This document shows, piece by piece, positions 7,451-16,006 of a stretch of 35,818 bases of DNA. The stretch lies in contig JAJPJC010000288.1 in assembly GCA_021324445.1 (NCBI GenBank), positions 1 through 35,818 on the forward strand, read 5' to 3'. The notes below the pieces were generated by a model, which did no database searches, had not been told where the DNA came from, and worked only from the letters and a program-made list of their open reading frames with translations. The position numbers were made by a program, and so were the translations under genes. Source of the DNA: Isosphaeraceae bacterium (GTDB taxonomy: Bacteria > Planctomycetota > Planctomycetia > Isosphaerales > Isosphaeraceae). Every line of letters starts with the position of its first letter. Position 1 is the stretch's first letter.

Positions 7451-9904
7451 TTACGGCAATGAGGCTCGCCCGGAAGTGAGACCGAGCAGCTTGTCCTGGA
7501 GACCGGAGACGCAGAGGCGCGCGTTGACGTATCGGGGGTCGAGACGTAATGCGGTAGACGCTTCGCCCAGTGCCTTCCTCAGCGCGCGTTCGATCGCAGG
7601 GTAATCCTCGACCTTCCACGCGTTCTTCGATTCCTGCGCGAAGGCTTCGCTCAAGACCAGGTGGAATGTCGCATTGTCGGGATCGCTTCGTAACAGTCTG
7701 TTGGCGAAGGCGTGAAGACACGCGGCGGTCCGGCGGGCATCGTCGAGGAGGCCGGCCTTTCGCTGCTCCGCACCACGCCCGGCGGCGATATTCGCCACCC
7801 GGAACGCCACGGTTGGGAGCAAGGAATGGGCGAGGCCGAGCGCCTCGCATCGCGATTCGAGCGCCCGGATGACCTGATCCGCGTGGGCGTCCGGGTCGAG
7901 TCGGCCCAGGGGTTCGCCGGTCGGATTCGGACCGGACGGATACGGGTTGACGTCGCCGACAATCCAGTCGACCACGGACACTTCGATCAGCTCCGGGAGA
8001 CCTCGATGGGCCGGGAATCGCTGGATCGCGGCGCGGAGTATTGCGATCGCGCCGTCATGGGCCGCCAGCTCCGCCCGGCCCAATGCCGCAAGCAGTCCGA
8101 TCGCCGGGTCGCCTCCACCGGAGCCGCCGGGGTGCTCGAGCATGCGAATGTGCGTCTCCAGCAGCGCCCGCCGCCGTGCTTCCAGGCCGTGGCGACCGAG
8201 CCGTCTGGCGATTGTGAGCCGCGCACTGTGGAGCAGGACGATCGCGTCCAGGTGCCGGGCGTCCACCCAGGTTCTCAGCGCCTCCGCGGCCCGTTCGACC
8301 CAGACCACGGCCGCATCCAGGTGCTCCTGCTCGAGGTCGACCCAGCCGAGTTCCATCAAAGCACGGGCATACGCCTCGTCGATATCGGGGTCGACGGCGG
8401 CGTTCCTTCGCCGCTCCAGCAACTCCAGGCTGTCCATGAGCAACGCGCGGGAGTCGGCGTACTTGTTCCGGGGTCGGAAGGCTTCCGCCAGTTTCCGCTC
8501 GAGGTCGCAGATCGCCACGAGGTTCGAGGTGGCGAACTGTCGATGCCGGCGGAGCTTGGCGGTGAGATCGCGTACGACGTGGGACGCCTCGTCGAGACGT
8601 TCGGACGCGAGCATCTGGGGTGCATCCACGGTCGTGGCCAGCAGGCCGACGAGATCGTGGACCGCGCCGGAGGTGGCCTGGTCGCTCTCGACGGCACTGG
8701 CCAGGGCCTTCTCGGCCCGCGCGCGCTCGGCTTCGGAATGGCGCCAGAGCGTGAGCAGGCCCACAAGGCTCGACGCCCCGGTGAACGCGAGGATAGACAG
8801 GAGCGCCGCCAACGCAGGCTGGCGCAGGCACCAGCGCCCGGCGCGCTCCAGCGGCGAGACCGGACGCGCCCGGATCGGGAACCCATCGAGCCAGCGCTGC
8901 AGGTCGTCCGCCAGTGCACCCGCTGACGCGTATCGCCGCCGCGGGTCCTTCCGCAGACAGGTCAGGGCGATCGTTTCGAGGTCGCGCGGCAGGCCGGGGA
9001 CCAGCGTCCTCGGCGGGGCGGGCTCGCGCGTGCGCACCAGGTCGAGCGTCTCGATCACCGACGCGGCCTGGAACGGAGGACGCCCGGTCAGGAGGCTGTA
9101 CAGCGTGGCCCCGAGGGCAAAGACATCGGCGCGCGGACCGATCCCGGCGCGGTCGCCGACAATCTGTTCCGGGGCCATGAACGAGGGGGTACCCCCGACT
9201 CCGATCGGACCGGTCGCCGTCGCGCCCGGGTCATCGCCCGCCCGCGCGATGCCGAAGTCGGCGAGCATGGGCGTGATCTGATCCCAGTCGCCGTCGGGCG
9301 GGCCATCGAGCAAGATGTTCGAGGGCTTGATGTCCAGATGCAACATCCCGGCGCGATGGATCTGGTCGACGGCCTGCGCCACCGCCGCCATGAGCCCCGC
9401 CGCGACCCGCACCGGCAAGGGGCCGCGGACCCGCTCCGCCAGGCTGCCCCCGGCGATCAGGTCGAGGACCAGGTACAGGCAGCCGTCCCATTCCCCCGCC
9501 TCGTGGAGCGGGACGACGTTGCGATGGCGGACCCGCCCGATCGCCCGCGCCTCACGCAGCCATCGCCGGCGATCCGCCGCACTGATCCCAGCACTCGCTC
9601 CAACGACCTTGATGGCCACGCGGCGGGCCAGTTGCGGCTGCCACGCCTGATAGACGACCCCCATGGCACCGCGCCCCAGCTCGCGCTCGATCACGAAACC
9701 GGGGATCGTGGGGGGGTGCTCCGGCTCCGCTGGTCGTGAGGGGCCGCATCCCTCCGACCCGTACCCATCCGCGGCCAAGCGTTCCAGTACTTCCTGACAG
9801 TTCGCGCAGATCTGGACATGAGCTTCCAGCGCCGCGAAGGGCGAAACGCTCGACGAATCGCAGGCCAGCCGATGGAGCGTCTCGGGTGTGGGACATGCGG
9901 ACAT
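7451..9904 (-). CDS. Membrane Ser/Thr protein kinase with N-terminal HxxxCxxC finger
   Basis: Bacterial Hanks-type kinase of 817 residues. The N-terminus has H29-x3-C33-x2-C36, the pattern of anti-sigma zinc fingers. The kinase domain spans about 69-340: glycine loop GRGAMGVVY (77-85), Lys99 in VAIKVV, HLDIKPSN with catalytic Asp191, DFG at 217-219 and a TPSFMAPEQ activation-segment end. The Arg of the usual HRD is Leu, making this a non-RD kinase. One membrane helix is near 365-386, followed by a ~430-residue helical region that may hold TPR-like repeats and would lie outside the cytoplasm. The ATG at 9904 starts the finger and is preferred to the open frame reaching 9940. It follows the sigma-factor gene by 51 nt, so the two probably form an operon and signalling pair. 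Confidence 0.88.
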   Translation of the reverse strand: MSACPTPETLHRLACDSSSVSPFAALEAHVQICANCQEVLERLAADGYGSEGCGPSRPAEPEHPPTIPGFVIERELGRGAMGVVYQAWQPQLARRVAIKVVGASAGISAADRRRWLREARAIGRVRHRNVVPLHEAGEWDGCLYLVLDLIAGGSLAERVRGPLPVRVAAGLMAAVAQAVDQIHRAGMLHLDIKPSNILLDGPPDGDWDQITPMLADFGIARAGDDPGATATGPIGVGGTPSFMAPEQIVGDRAGIGPRADVFALGATLYSLLTGRPPFQAASVIETLDLVRTREPAPPRTLVPGLPRDLETIALTCLRKDPRRRYASAGALADDLQRWLDGFPIRARPVSPLERAGRWCLRQPALAALLSILAFTGASSLVGLLTLWRHSEAERARAEKALASAVESDQATSGAVHDLVGLLATTVDAPQMLASERLDEASHVVRDLTAKLRRHRQFATSNLVAICDLERKLAEAFRPRNKYADSRALLMDSLELLERRRNAAVDPDIDEAYARALMELGWVDLEQEHLDAAVVWVERAAEALRTWVDARHLDAIVLLHSARLTIARRLGRHGLEARRRALLETHIRMLEHPGGSGGGDPAIGLLAALGRAELAAHDGAIAILRAAIQRFPAHRGLPELIEVSVVDWIVGDVNPYPSGPNPTGEPLGRLDPDAHADQVIRALESRCEALGLAHSLLPTVAFRVANIAAGRGAEQRKAGLLDDARRTAACLHAFANRLLRSDPDNATFHLVLSEAFAQESKNAWKVEDYPAIERALRKALGEASTALRLDPRYVNARLCVSGLQDKLLGLTSGRASLP

Positions 9905-9955
9905 GGGGGAACCTCGGGGCCGTCTGAAGGCAAGTTGCAATCAATCTTCGATCCG

Positions 9956-10585
9956 TCAGATTTCTGGCGCGAGCACCTGCGGTTCGGCCAGGAACCGTTG
10001 CCCTTCTTCGCGCAGCATCAGTCCCACCCGCTTCTCGGCGGCGAAGGCGGCGTAGTAGGACATGCCCGCGGCTGCCGCGGTCTCGCGGACGGACTTCCCC
10101 TCGATGGCGATGTTCCAGAAGACCTGCCAGGTCCGTTCGCTCACACGACGCCGGACCGCCTCCTGGACTTCCTCGGCCTGACGGAGCAGGACCGTGCGTT
10201 CCGGCGCCGCGCCCTGGTCGACCTCGATCCCGGCGGAGGCCTCCTCCCAGAGCGAGCCGGCCGGCTGGTCGGCGAGCCACTCCGCGGCATGGGCCTTCTT
10301 CTGGCGCAGCAGATCGATCGCCCGCGACTGGCACAACCGGCGGAGCCAGCCGCGAAACGTCTTGCCGGGGTCGTAGCGGTAGGTGCGCATCCGCCGGGCC
10401 AGGTCGATCCAGACCCGCTGGCAGAGATCTTCCGTGGACTCGGCGTCGAGCCGGTATCGACGGCAAGAGGACCGGATGACCGGATCATAACGCATGACGA
10501 AATCGATCCAGGCCTCGCGATCGCGCCAGTCGCCGAGGCGGTTCAGGAGCGTCGGATTGGTCGTGCCCGCGTTGTAACCGACCAT
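9956..10585 (-). CDS. ECF-type RNA polymerase sigma factor, kinase-linked
   Basis: Sigma-70 family protein of 209 residues. Region 2 includes DPVIRSSCRRYRLD and the helix DLCQRVWIDLARRM...TFRGWLRRLCQSRAIDLLRQ; region 4 is the C-terminal helix-turn-helix around GKSVRETAAAAGMSYYAAFAAEKRV. The ATG at 10585 is chosen because GGAGG lies 8 nt upstream; a GTG at 10594 overlaps that site. The gene is followed by a kinase with an anti-sigma-like finger, an arrangement known for several planctomycete ECF groups in which the kinase is thought to control the sigma factor. Target promoters are unknown. The region-4 segment 'MSYYAAFAAEKR' fits the family only loosely, but the whole length and both domains are clear. 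Confidence 0.85.
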   Translation of the reverse strand: MVGYNAGTTNPTLLNRLGDWRDREAWIDFVMRYDPVIRSSCRRYRLDAESTEDLCQRVWIDLARRMRTYRYDPGKTFRGWLRRLCQSRAIDLLRQKKAHAAEWLADQPAGSLWEEASAGIEVDQGAAPERTVLLRQAEEVQEAVRRRVSERTWQVFWNIAIEGKSVRETAAAAGMSYYAAFAAEKRVGLMLREEGQRFLAEPQVLAPEI

Positions 10586-10950
10586 CCGGGTCACCTCCGG
10601 TCGAACGGGTCGATCCCAACCCGATCGCCACGGGCCGCGTTAATACCCTTCGTACTTACTTGTGGAGAGTCTTCACTTACAGACGGTGCGGATCGGCTCA
10701 ACTTGCGCGAAGGCATCCTCACCCGCCGGATCTGGGTCCGGAGGCGAAGTCCTCCATGCATTGACTCGTGGTTCTGGTGACTTTACCAGGCTCGCGGCAC
10801 TCCGGCAAGAACTGAAGGCGAAACTCACCGTCGCTTCCGGATTGAGGCCGGGACCGACGGCAGTCGCGGTTGCATCCAATCCGTTCAACAGCCAATTGAT
10901 CCGCCAGAACTTGGTACGAGAAAGGGGAGGGCCCCTGGAGGGCATCCGCC
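10586..10950. other. 365-nt divergent promoter region
   Basis: This interval separates the sigma/kinase operon (minus strand) from the NHL-repeat protein (plus strand). It must carry promoters for both. The stretch at about 10640-10680 is less GC-rich than its surroundings and may hold the sigma-operon promoter, but I could not fix -35 and -10 boxes. No gene is seen. Confidence 0.5.
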
Positions 10951-11820
10951 ATGCCTACACCAGGCCGTGACCGAGCGACCGATCGCTTGTCGAACCCCGA
11001 TTCTCGCTCGGCCGAACGATCTGGCGCCCGCTCGGCGCGTGCCCCGATTGCCGTCCCACCGTGCGACTCGATCGCCACGGGGGCGGCCAAGACTCCCGCG
11101 CAGCGCGGCGGGCGTAAGCGGCGGACGGCGCGGCCCTCATCTCGCGTCCGGTTCCGGCCCCAGGTCGGCCTCCTCGAACAGCGCGCCCTGTTGAGTGCCC
11201 TGCCCACGCTGACGGCGCTGAGGGCCACGACCGCTGCGGCGGCCCTGGGACAGTCGGTGACGTTCACCGCGACGGTCAGCGACCTGTCCCCCGGCGGGGC
11301 CACTCCCAATGCGGGGACGGTCACCTTCCGCAACCAGAGCGGAGTGCTCGACAGCGCGACGCTGGTCGACGGCGTGGCGGAGTTCACGACCTCGAGCCTG
11401 GCGGCGGGCACGCACACCGTCACGGCCTCCTACGGCGGCACCGCGAGCTTCGCCGCGAGCAGCACGGGCACGATCGTCACCGCCGCCGGCACCGGCACCG
11501 CCGGTTACACGGGCAACAACGGGCCTGCGACCGCCGCCGAGCTGACGCACCCCTGGGGCCTCTCCGTCGACGCGGCGGGCGACCTGTTCCTCGCCGACAA
11601 CGACGTGATCCGCGAGGTGGTGAAGGCGACCGGCGACATCATCACCATCGCCGGTAACGGCACCGCCGGTTACAGCGGGGACAACGGGCCCGCTACCGCC
11701 GCCGAGCTGCACACCCCCCACGGCCTCGCCATCGACGCGGTGGGCGACCTGTTCCTCGCCGACAGCGCCAACAACAGAATCCGCGAGGTGGTGAAGGCGA
11801 CCGGCATCGAGCCTGGTTGA
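10951..11820 (+). CDS. Planctomycete extracellular protein with Ig-like domain and NHL repeats, probably truncated
   Basis: Predicted surface protein of 289 residues. An Arg-rich N-terminus leads to LEQRALLS (75-82), the motif seen at the N-terminus of planctomycete extracellular proteins. Next is an Ig-like domain of the Big_5-like type (about 85-170: VTFTATVSDLSPGG, GTVTFRNQ, GTHTVTASYGG), then two NHL/beta-propeller repeats with near-identical DNA (TAGYxGxNGPATAAEL... DLFLAD...IREVVKATG). The second repeat ends REVVKATG and the protein then stops after four unrelated residues, where the first copy continues into the next blade. A beta-propeller needs about 4-7 blades, so the gene seems to have lost its 3' part. 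The ATG at 10951 has GGAGGG upstream. Confidence 0.75.
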   Translation: MPTPGRDRATDRLSNPDSRSAERSGARSARAPIAVPPCDSIATGAAKTPAQRGGRKRRTARPSSRVRFRPQVGLLEQRALLSALPTLTALRATTAAAALGQSVTFTATVSDLSPGGATPNAGTVTFRNQSGVLDSATLVDGVAEFTTSSLAAGTHTVTASYGGTASFAASSTGTIVTAAGTGTAGYTGNNGPATAAELTHPWGLSVDAAGDLFLADNDVIREVVKATGDIITIAGNGTAGYSGDNGPATAAELHTPHGLAIDAVGDLFLADSANNRIREVVKATGIEPG

Positions 11821-11974
11821 ACTGAGTATCGACATTTGAATTGAATCAGATTCTTGGACTTTTCCTCTGTTCGGGGCCCAAGGCCATCGTAAACGTCGCC
11901 CGGTCGTCCAGCGTCTACGATTGGCAAACGAACGCACAACGACGGCCAACCGACACCTTTCCTGGAGCCACGTC

Positions 11975-13660
11975 ATGCCCCGCATCTTCGGCCATGTTCT
12001 CCCGCTCTTTGCCCCTCGTCGCATACCCAACGCGCACAGGCCCCGCCATCGGCGCCATCCGCATCCAGCGGTGGAATGCCTGGAACGGCGCTGGGTGCTC
12101 TCCGCACCGGCTTATTATTCGCAAGTCAACATCAATCACTACGTCAATTCCAATCTCCAGGAATATACGAATGGCACGGATTACCCGCTTGGAGGAACGA
12201 GCCTGACGGTTGGGGGTGTCCCGTTCACCCTGGCGAACTATCCCGGCGGCGGGACAGGGGTCATCCAAACTCTCTATCAATCGAACCCGAGCTCCTTCGA
12301 CGTGCCGGTCAACATGGCCAACCCGACCGCCGTCTACACCCTGATCAATTCAACGTGGGGCGTTTACGGGGATACGGTCGGCGCGGTCGAATTCAAGGCA
12401 ACCGGTGGGCTCGACTACACGGTGAACCTCGTGGAGGGGCAGAATATTCGCGATCATCACTCCGGCGGGACCAATCAGACGATCGGGCAGGGGGCCCTGG
12501 GCGGGACCTATCTCGGAACGGCGTCTTTTGCTGGGGGCCTGGTCCGCCTCGATGAACAAGGATTCACGCTGCCGTCCAGCTTCCACTCGGCGACACTGAC
12601 CGACATCATCCTGCACGGCTATGGCCATTATCCCATCGGCAACCCGTTCCTCGCGGCGGCGACCGTGACCAACAACCTGATCCTCAACGGTGGGTTTGAT
12701 GAACCGACTCCGCTGCCGAACAACTGGGGAGAGGAGTTCGATGCGGGAAGTACCCTCATTCCCGGCTGGACCGTCGTTTCGGGCTCGGTGGACATCCAAT
12801 CGGCGAGCTGGTTCGATCCCTATCAGGGTGCACAATCACTCGACCTCGATGGATCTCACCCGGGTTCGATCGAACAGTCCTTTGCAACGACGATCGGAAC
12901 GACCTACCAGCTCTCATTTGCCTATGCCAACAATCCCGATCAACTCGGGACCTTTGGTGGACCCCAGACGGCCATCGTGGTGGTGACCGATTCCGGTGGG
13001 TTGACCTTGCTGAACTCGACCGTGACCCACACCGGCTCGACGCCGACTGTTATGAATTATCAGATATACACGGGCACTTTCGTCGCGGACACGACGATCA
13101 CAACACTGAAATTCACATCAACAGATCCATATTCCAGCAACAATGGAATCGCGCTTGACGCGGTCTCAGTCAGCCCCATCCCGGCGCCGACGCCCACACC
13201 CACCCCGGCGCCGACGCCCACACCCACCCCGGCGCCGACCCCGACGCCCACACCCACCCCGGCCCCGGCGCCGACGCCCACACCCACCCCGACCCCAACG
13301 CCTTCACCCGCGCCGACCCCGACACCCATCCCCGTGGGTCCGATTGGAGGAGCTGCCCCCACGCGACTCGTCCTGACCGCACAGCCCCGGCCCGGGCACC
13401 TCGGTCGGCCGGTCACCCTGACCGCCACGCTCAGGAATCTCAGACATCGTGGCCGGACTCCCGCCGGTCTCGTCACCTTCTGGGACGGCACGGTCTTCCT
13501 GGGGACAGTCGCATTGCGCCACGGCACGGCGCGGCTCAGGACAGGGAGCCTGCGCCTCGGCCCCAACGGCATCCGGGCCGATTACACGCCCGGCCCGGGC
13601 TTCGATCCCTGCGCCGCAGCCATCGTCGAGTACGTCTATGCATATCAATTAAGGCGCTAG
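11975..13660 (+). CDS. Planctomycete extracellular protein with DUF642-like and Ig-like domains
   Basis: Predicted surface protein of 561 residues. An Arg/His-rich leader is followed by LERRWVLS (36-43), the planctomycete extracellular N-terminal motif. Residues about 45-230 form a beta-rich region I do not recognise. Residues about 234-400 resemble DUF642/choice-of-anchor modules (NLILNGGFDEP, IPGWTVVSGSVDI, ALDAVSVSP). A Pro/Thr/Ala linker (about 402-455) encoded by 24-bp repeats leads to a C-terminal Ig-like domain (about 465-545: LVLTAQPRPGHLGRPVTLTA, AGLVTFWDGTVFLGT). The ATG at 11975 has GGAG 8 nt upstream. It follows the truncated NHL protein after 154 nt. Binding partner or glycan is unknown. 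Confidence 0.8.
   Translation: MPRIFGHVLPLFAPRRIPNAHRPRHRRHPHPAVECLERRWVLSAPAYYSQVNINHYVNSNLQEYTNGTDYPLGGTSLTVGGVPFTLANYPGGGTGVIQTLYQSNPSSFDVPVNMANPTAVYTLINSTWGVYGDTVGAVEFKATGGLDYTVNLVEGQNIRDHHSGGTNQTIGQGALGGTYLGTASFAGGLVRLDEQGFTLPSSFHSATLTDIILHGYGHYPIGNPFLAAATVTNNLILNGGFDEPTPLPNNWGEEFDAGSTLIPGWTVVSGSVDIQSASWFDPYQGAQSLDLDGSHPGSIEQSFATTIGTTYQLSFAYANNPDQLGTFGGPQTAIVVVTDSGGLTLLNSTVTHTGSTPTVMNYQIYTGTFVADTTITTLKFTSTDPYSSNNGIALDAVSVSPIPAPTPTPTPAPTPTPTPAPTPTPTPTPAPAPTPTPTPTPTPSPAPTPTPIPVGPIGGAAPTRLVLTAQPRPGHLGRPVTLTATLRNLRHRGRTPAGLVTFWDGTVFLGTVALRHGTARLRTGSLRLGPNGIRADYTPGPGFDPCAAAIVEYVYAYQLRR
13180..13329 (+). repeat. 24-bp tandem repeats encoding a Pro-Thr-Ala linker
   Basis: Two exact 24-bp units (13180-13203, 13204-13227) followed by diverged copies encode runs of PTPTPAP. 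The purine/pyrimidine bias is strong. Such linkers separate surface domains and change length easily by slippage. Confidence 0.85.
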
Positions 13661-13721
13661 GCCGTGCCATCCGCTGCCGAGAACCGGCCTGTAAGACAAC
13701 GTCCCAGGGCCGTCTGGCCGG

Positions 13722-14561
13722 TCACAGGGTCGGGAGCCCCGCGATCGCGGCAATGCCCCGGAGGATCTCCGGGCGGTAGGCGGCCGGATCGTGGCGGAGG
13801 TGCCGGATGCACTCGAGCAAAATCGGGCCGGAATAAGCGACGGCATCGAGGGCCCGGCCCCAGGCGGGCCAGTCGATCGTGCCGTGGCCGGGCGGTTCGT
13901 GCGCGTCCTGGCGGCCGTTATTGTCGTGAACGTGGGTCGTCGCCAGCAGCGAGCCGGCTGCCAGAGTCTCGTCCGCGGCCGTGGCCGTCAGGTTGGCGTG
14001 CCCGGTATCCAGGGCCAGGGCGAGCTTGGGATGATTCAGGTCGGCCAGGAGGGCGGCCAGGTCGGCCATCCGGCTGCCGGGATGGACGCCCGGCGGCATG
14101 TTCTCCACGCAGACCCGCACGCGCGACCCGCCGGCATGTTCGGCCAGCTCCCGCAGCCCGTCCGCCAGGGCGGCGCGGCGGGCCGCCCAGTCCTCCGGAT
14201 CCGACAACCCGCCCGGGTGGACCACCAGGCAGGCCCCGCCGGCCGCCTCCACCCAATCCACACATCGCTTCAAGTCGGCGACCGATTCGTGGTGAGTGGA
14301 TGTCCGGGTTGAGCCCAGGTCGACGCGCGTCGCCTGGATCGTCCGGCCCCCCCAGCAGCCGTGGGCGCTGTGGATGGACAGTCCGCGATCGGCGGCGCAG
14401 CGGCGCACCAGCCCCGGATCGGGGAACCGGCCCCAGTCCGGGAGGATCTCCAGCATCGTGGCGCCGAGCTGGATCGCCAGAGTCAGCTCCGCGCCCAGGT
14501 CCAGGTCCGGGAAGCCGTACGTCACCATGGTGCCCAGGGCTCGCTCGGACACGATCTCCAC
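13722..14561 (-). CDS. Sugar phosphate isomerase/epimerase-like TIM-barrel protein
   Basis: Member of the xylose isomerase-like TIM-barrel (AP endonuclease family 2) group, about 279 residues. Metal-ligand-type residues are seen in SIHSAHGCWGG, LVVHPGG, VCVENMPPG, ALDTGHANL, ATTHVHDNNGRQDAH and ILLECI; the Glu-Asp-His-Glu pattern is what the family uses to bind a divalent metal. Substrate is not predictable; sugars, inositols and hydroxypyruvate are all known for this fold. The start is uncertain: GTG at 14561, GTG at 14552 or ATG at 14528; none has a strong ribosome binding site. It is convergent with the DUF642-like gene and divergent from the FabZ-like gene. Confidence 0.8.
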   Translation of the reverse strand: MEIVSERALGTMVTYGFPDLDLGAELTLAIQLGATMLEILPDWGRFPDPGLVRRCAADRGLSIHSAHGCWGGRTIQATRVDLGSTRTSTHHESVADLKRCVDWVEAAGGACLVVHPGGLSDPEDWAARRAALADGLRELAEHAGGSRVRVCVENMPPGVHPGSRMADLAALLADLNHPKLALALDTGHANLTATAADETLAAGSLLATTHVHDNNGRQDAHEPPGHGTIDWPAWGRALDAVAYSGPILLECIRHLRHDPAAYRPEILRGIAAIAGLPTL

Positions 14562-14750
14562 GCCAGGGGGCGCCCCTCGTGCAACGACGGCCAGGGTGAT
14601 GAACCCTCTTGTCGAACTCGCCAGTGGAGGTCATCATAAACAGCGCCGTGATCGAACGCCATCACGGTTCGTCCCGGCGCCAGTGCCGTGCTGTGCCGGA
14701 GCGGATCGAAACGGGAGCGGACGAGGACGCCTTGGAGAAAGGATCGGCGC

Positions 14751-15257
14751 ATGCCCCCAGCGCCGCTGGTCGACCCGGCCACGATTGATACCGCGCGCGT
14801 CGTGGCGGACCGGGAGCAGATCCGCCGCTCGAATCCCCAGCGGTTCGAGATGGAGCAGCTCTCGGCGATTGTCCACCTCGACCTGGAGAACAAGCTGATC
14901 ATCGGTTACAAGGACGTCGCGCCCGACGAGTTCTGGGTCCGCGGTCACATGCCCGACTACCCCCTAATGCCGGGCGTGCTCATCTGCGAGGCGGCTGCGC
15001 AGCTCTCCAGCTACTTCTGCAATCAGGTCCGCCTGCACGAAGAGGGATTCATCGCCTTCGGTGGGATGGAGGAGGTCCGGTTCCGTGGCCAGGTCCGCCC
15101 CGGGGACCGGCTCCTGCTCGTCGGCAAGGGGTTAAGGTTGCACCGGCGGCATACCATCTTCGACTGTCAGGGGTTCGTCGGCACCAACATGGTCTTCCAT
15201 GGGAAGATCATCGGGGTGCCTATCAGCGGGCAGGACGAGGCCCCCGGGGCAACCTGA
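14751..15257 (+). CDS. FabZ-like 3-hydroxyacyl-ACP dehydratase
   Basis: Hot-dog fold dehydratase, 168 residues, of the FabZ family, which removes water from 3-hydroxyacyl-ACP in fatty acid synthesis. The active-site His is His66 in RGHMPDYPLMPG and the catalytic Glu is Glu80 in ICEAAAQL. The ATG at 14751 has GGAGAAAGGA just upstream. The neighbours are trmB and a sugar isomerase, with no fab gene, so this may be a second copy with a special role. The N-terminal ~30 residues before RFEMEQLSAI are longer than in FabZ. The family fit is good; the exact substrate is open. Confidence 0.82.
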   Translation: MPPAPLVDPATIDTARVVADREQIRRSNPQRFEMEQLSAIVHLDLENKLIIGYKDVAPDEFWVRGHMPDYPLMPGVLICEAAAQLSSYFCNQVRLHEEGFIAFGGMEEVRFRGQVRPGDRLLLVGKGLRLHRRHTIFDCQGFVGTNMVFHGKIIGVPISGQDEAPGAT

Positions 15258-15337
15258 GCTGTGCGGAGTGCCGGCCTCGACGACCCCTGGTCGGCTCCCG
15301 ATCCACCTGCCCGGGCCCTGGGAATCACCGTCGCACG

Positions 15338-15973
15338 ATGTCCCGCTCCCGCTCCCCGATCGACGTCTCAGCCCACCTCATCGATCCGGCCGGGTTCACC
15401 GAGACGGGTGCCTCGAGCTGGTCGAGCCTCTTTGACAACGACCATCCCGTCGAGCTGGAGATCGGCTCGGGCAAGGGATTGTTCCTGCTCAACGCCGCGA
15501 CGTCACAGCCCGCCCACAACTTCCTGGGCATCGAGATCTCGCGCAAGTACGCCCGGCTGGCTGCCGAGCGGCTGGCCAGGCACGGCATCCCCAACGCCAA
15601 GGTCTGGCCGGGCGATGCCCGCCTCGTGCTGCCGCGGCACATCCCCGCGGCCAGTCTCCGGGTCGTCCACATCTACTTCCCCGACCCCTGGTGGAAGAAG
15701 CGGCACAAGAAGCGGCGCGTCTTCACCGAGTCGCTGGTCGCCGAGATCCGGCGCATCCTCCAGCCCGGCGGCCAGCTCCGGGTCGCCAGCGACGTCGAGG
15801 AGTATTTCACGGTGATCCGCAACTTGGTTGCCGCGTCACCCCGGTTCCGCGAGCTGCCGGTCCCCCAGCCCCAGGAACCCCGGCACGAGCTCGATTACCT
15901 GACCAGCTTCGAGCGGAAATACCTGCTCGAGGGACGGCCCATCTACCGGGCCATCTACGAGCTGTGCGGATGA
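15338..15973 (+). CDS. trmB: tRNA (guanine-N7-)-methyltransferase
   Basis: SAM-dependent enzyme that makes m7G46 in the variable loop of tRNAs. The 211-residue length is usual. The SAM site is LEIGSGKGLFL, followed by FLGIEISRKYA. The TrmB signature YFPDPWWKKRHKKRR is complete, and a C-terminal T-x-F-E-x-K segment (TSFERKYL) is present. It lies 80 nt after the FabZ-like gene on the same strand and converges with rfbB with a 33-nt gap. Housekeeping gene, no oddities. Confidence 0.95.
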   Translation: MSRSRSPIDVSAHLIDPAGFTETGASSWSSLFDNDHPVELEIGSGKGLFLLNAATSQPAHNFLGIEISRKYARLAAERLARHGIPNAKVWPGDARLVLPRHIPAASLRVVHIYFPDPWWKKRHKKRRVFTESLVAEIRRILQPGGQLRVASDVEEYFTVIRNLVAASPRFRELPVPQPQEPRHELDYLTSFERKYLLEGRPIYRAIYELCG

Positions 15974-16006
15974 GACTGCCGGCGGCTCGCGGCGGACCGA
16001 TTCCGA

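Noticed and set aside
7712..8926. Open frame on the plus strand opposite the kinase gene
   Set aside because: No start signal and no recognisable domain; the kinase reading explains the codon usage.
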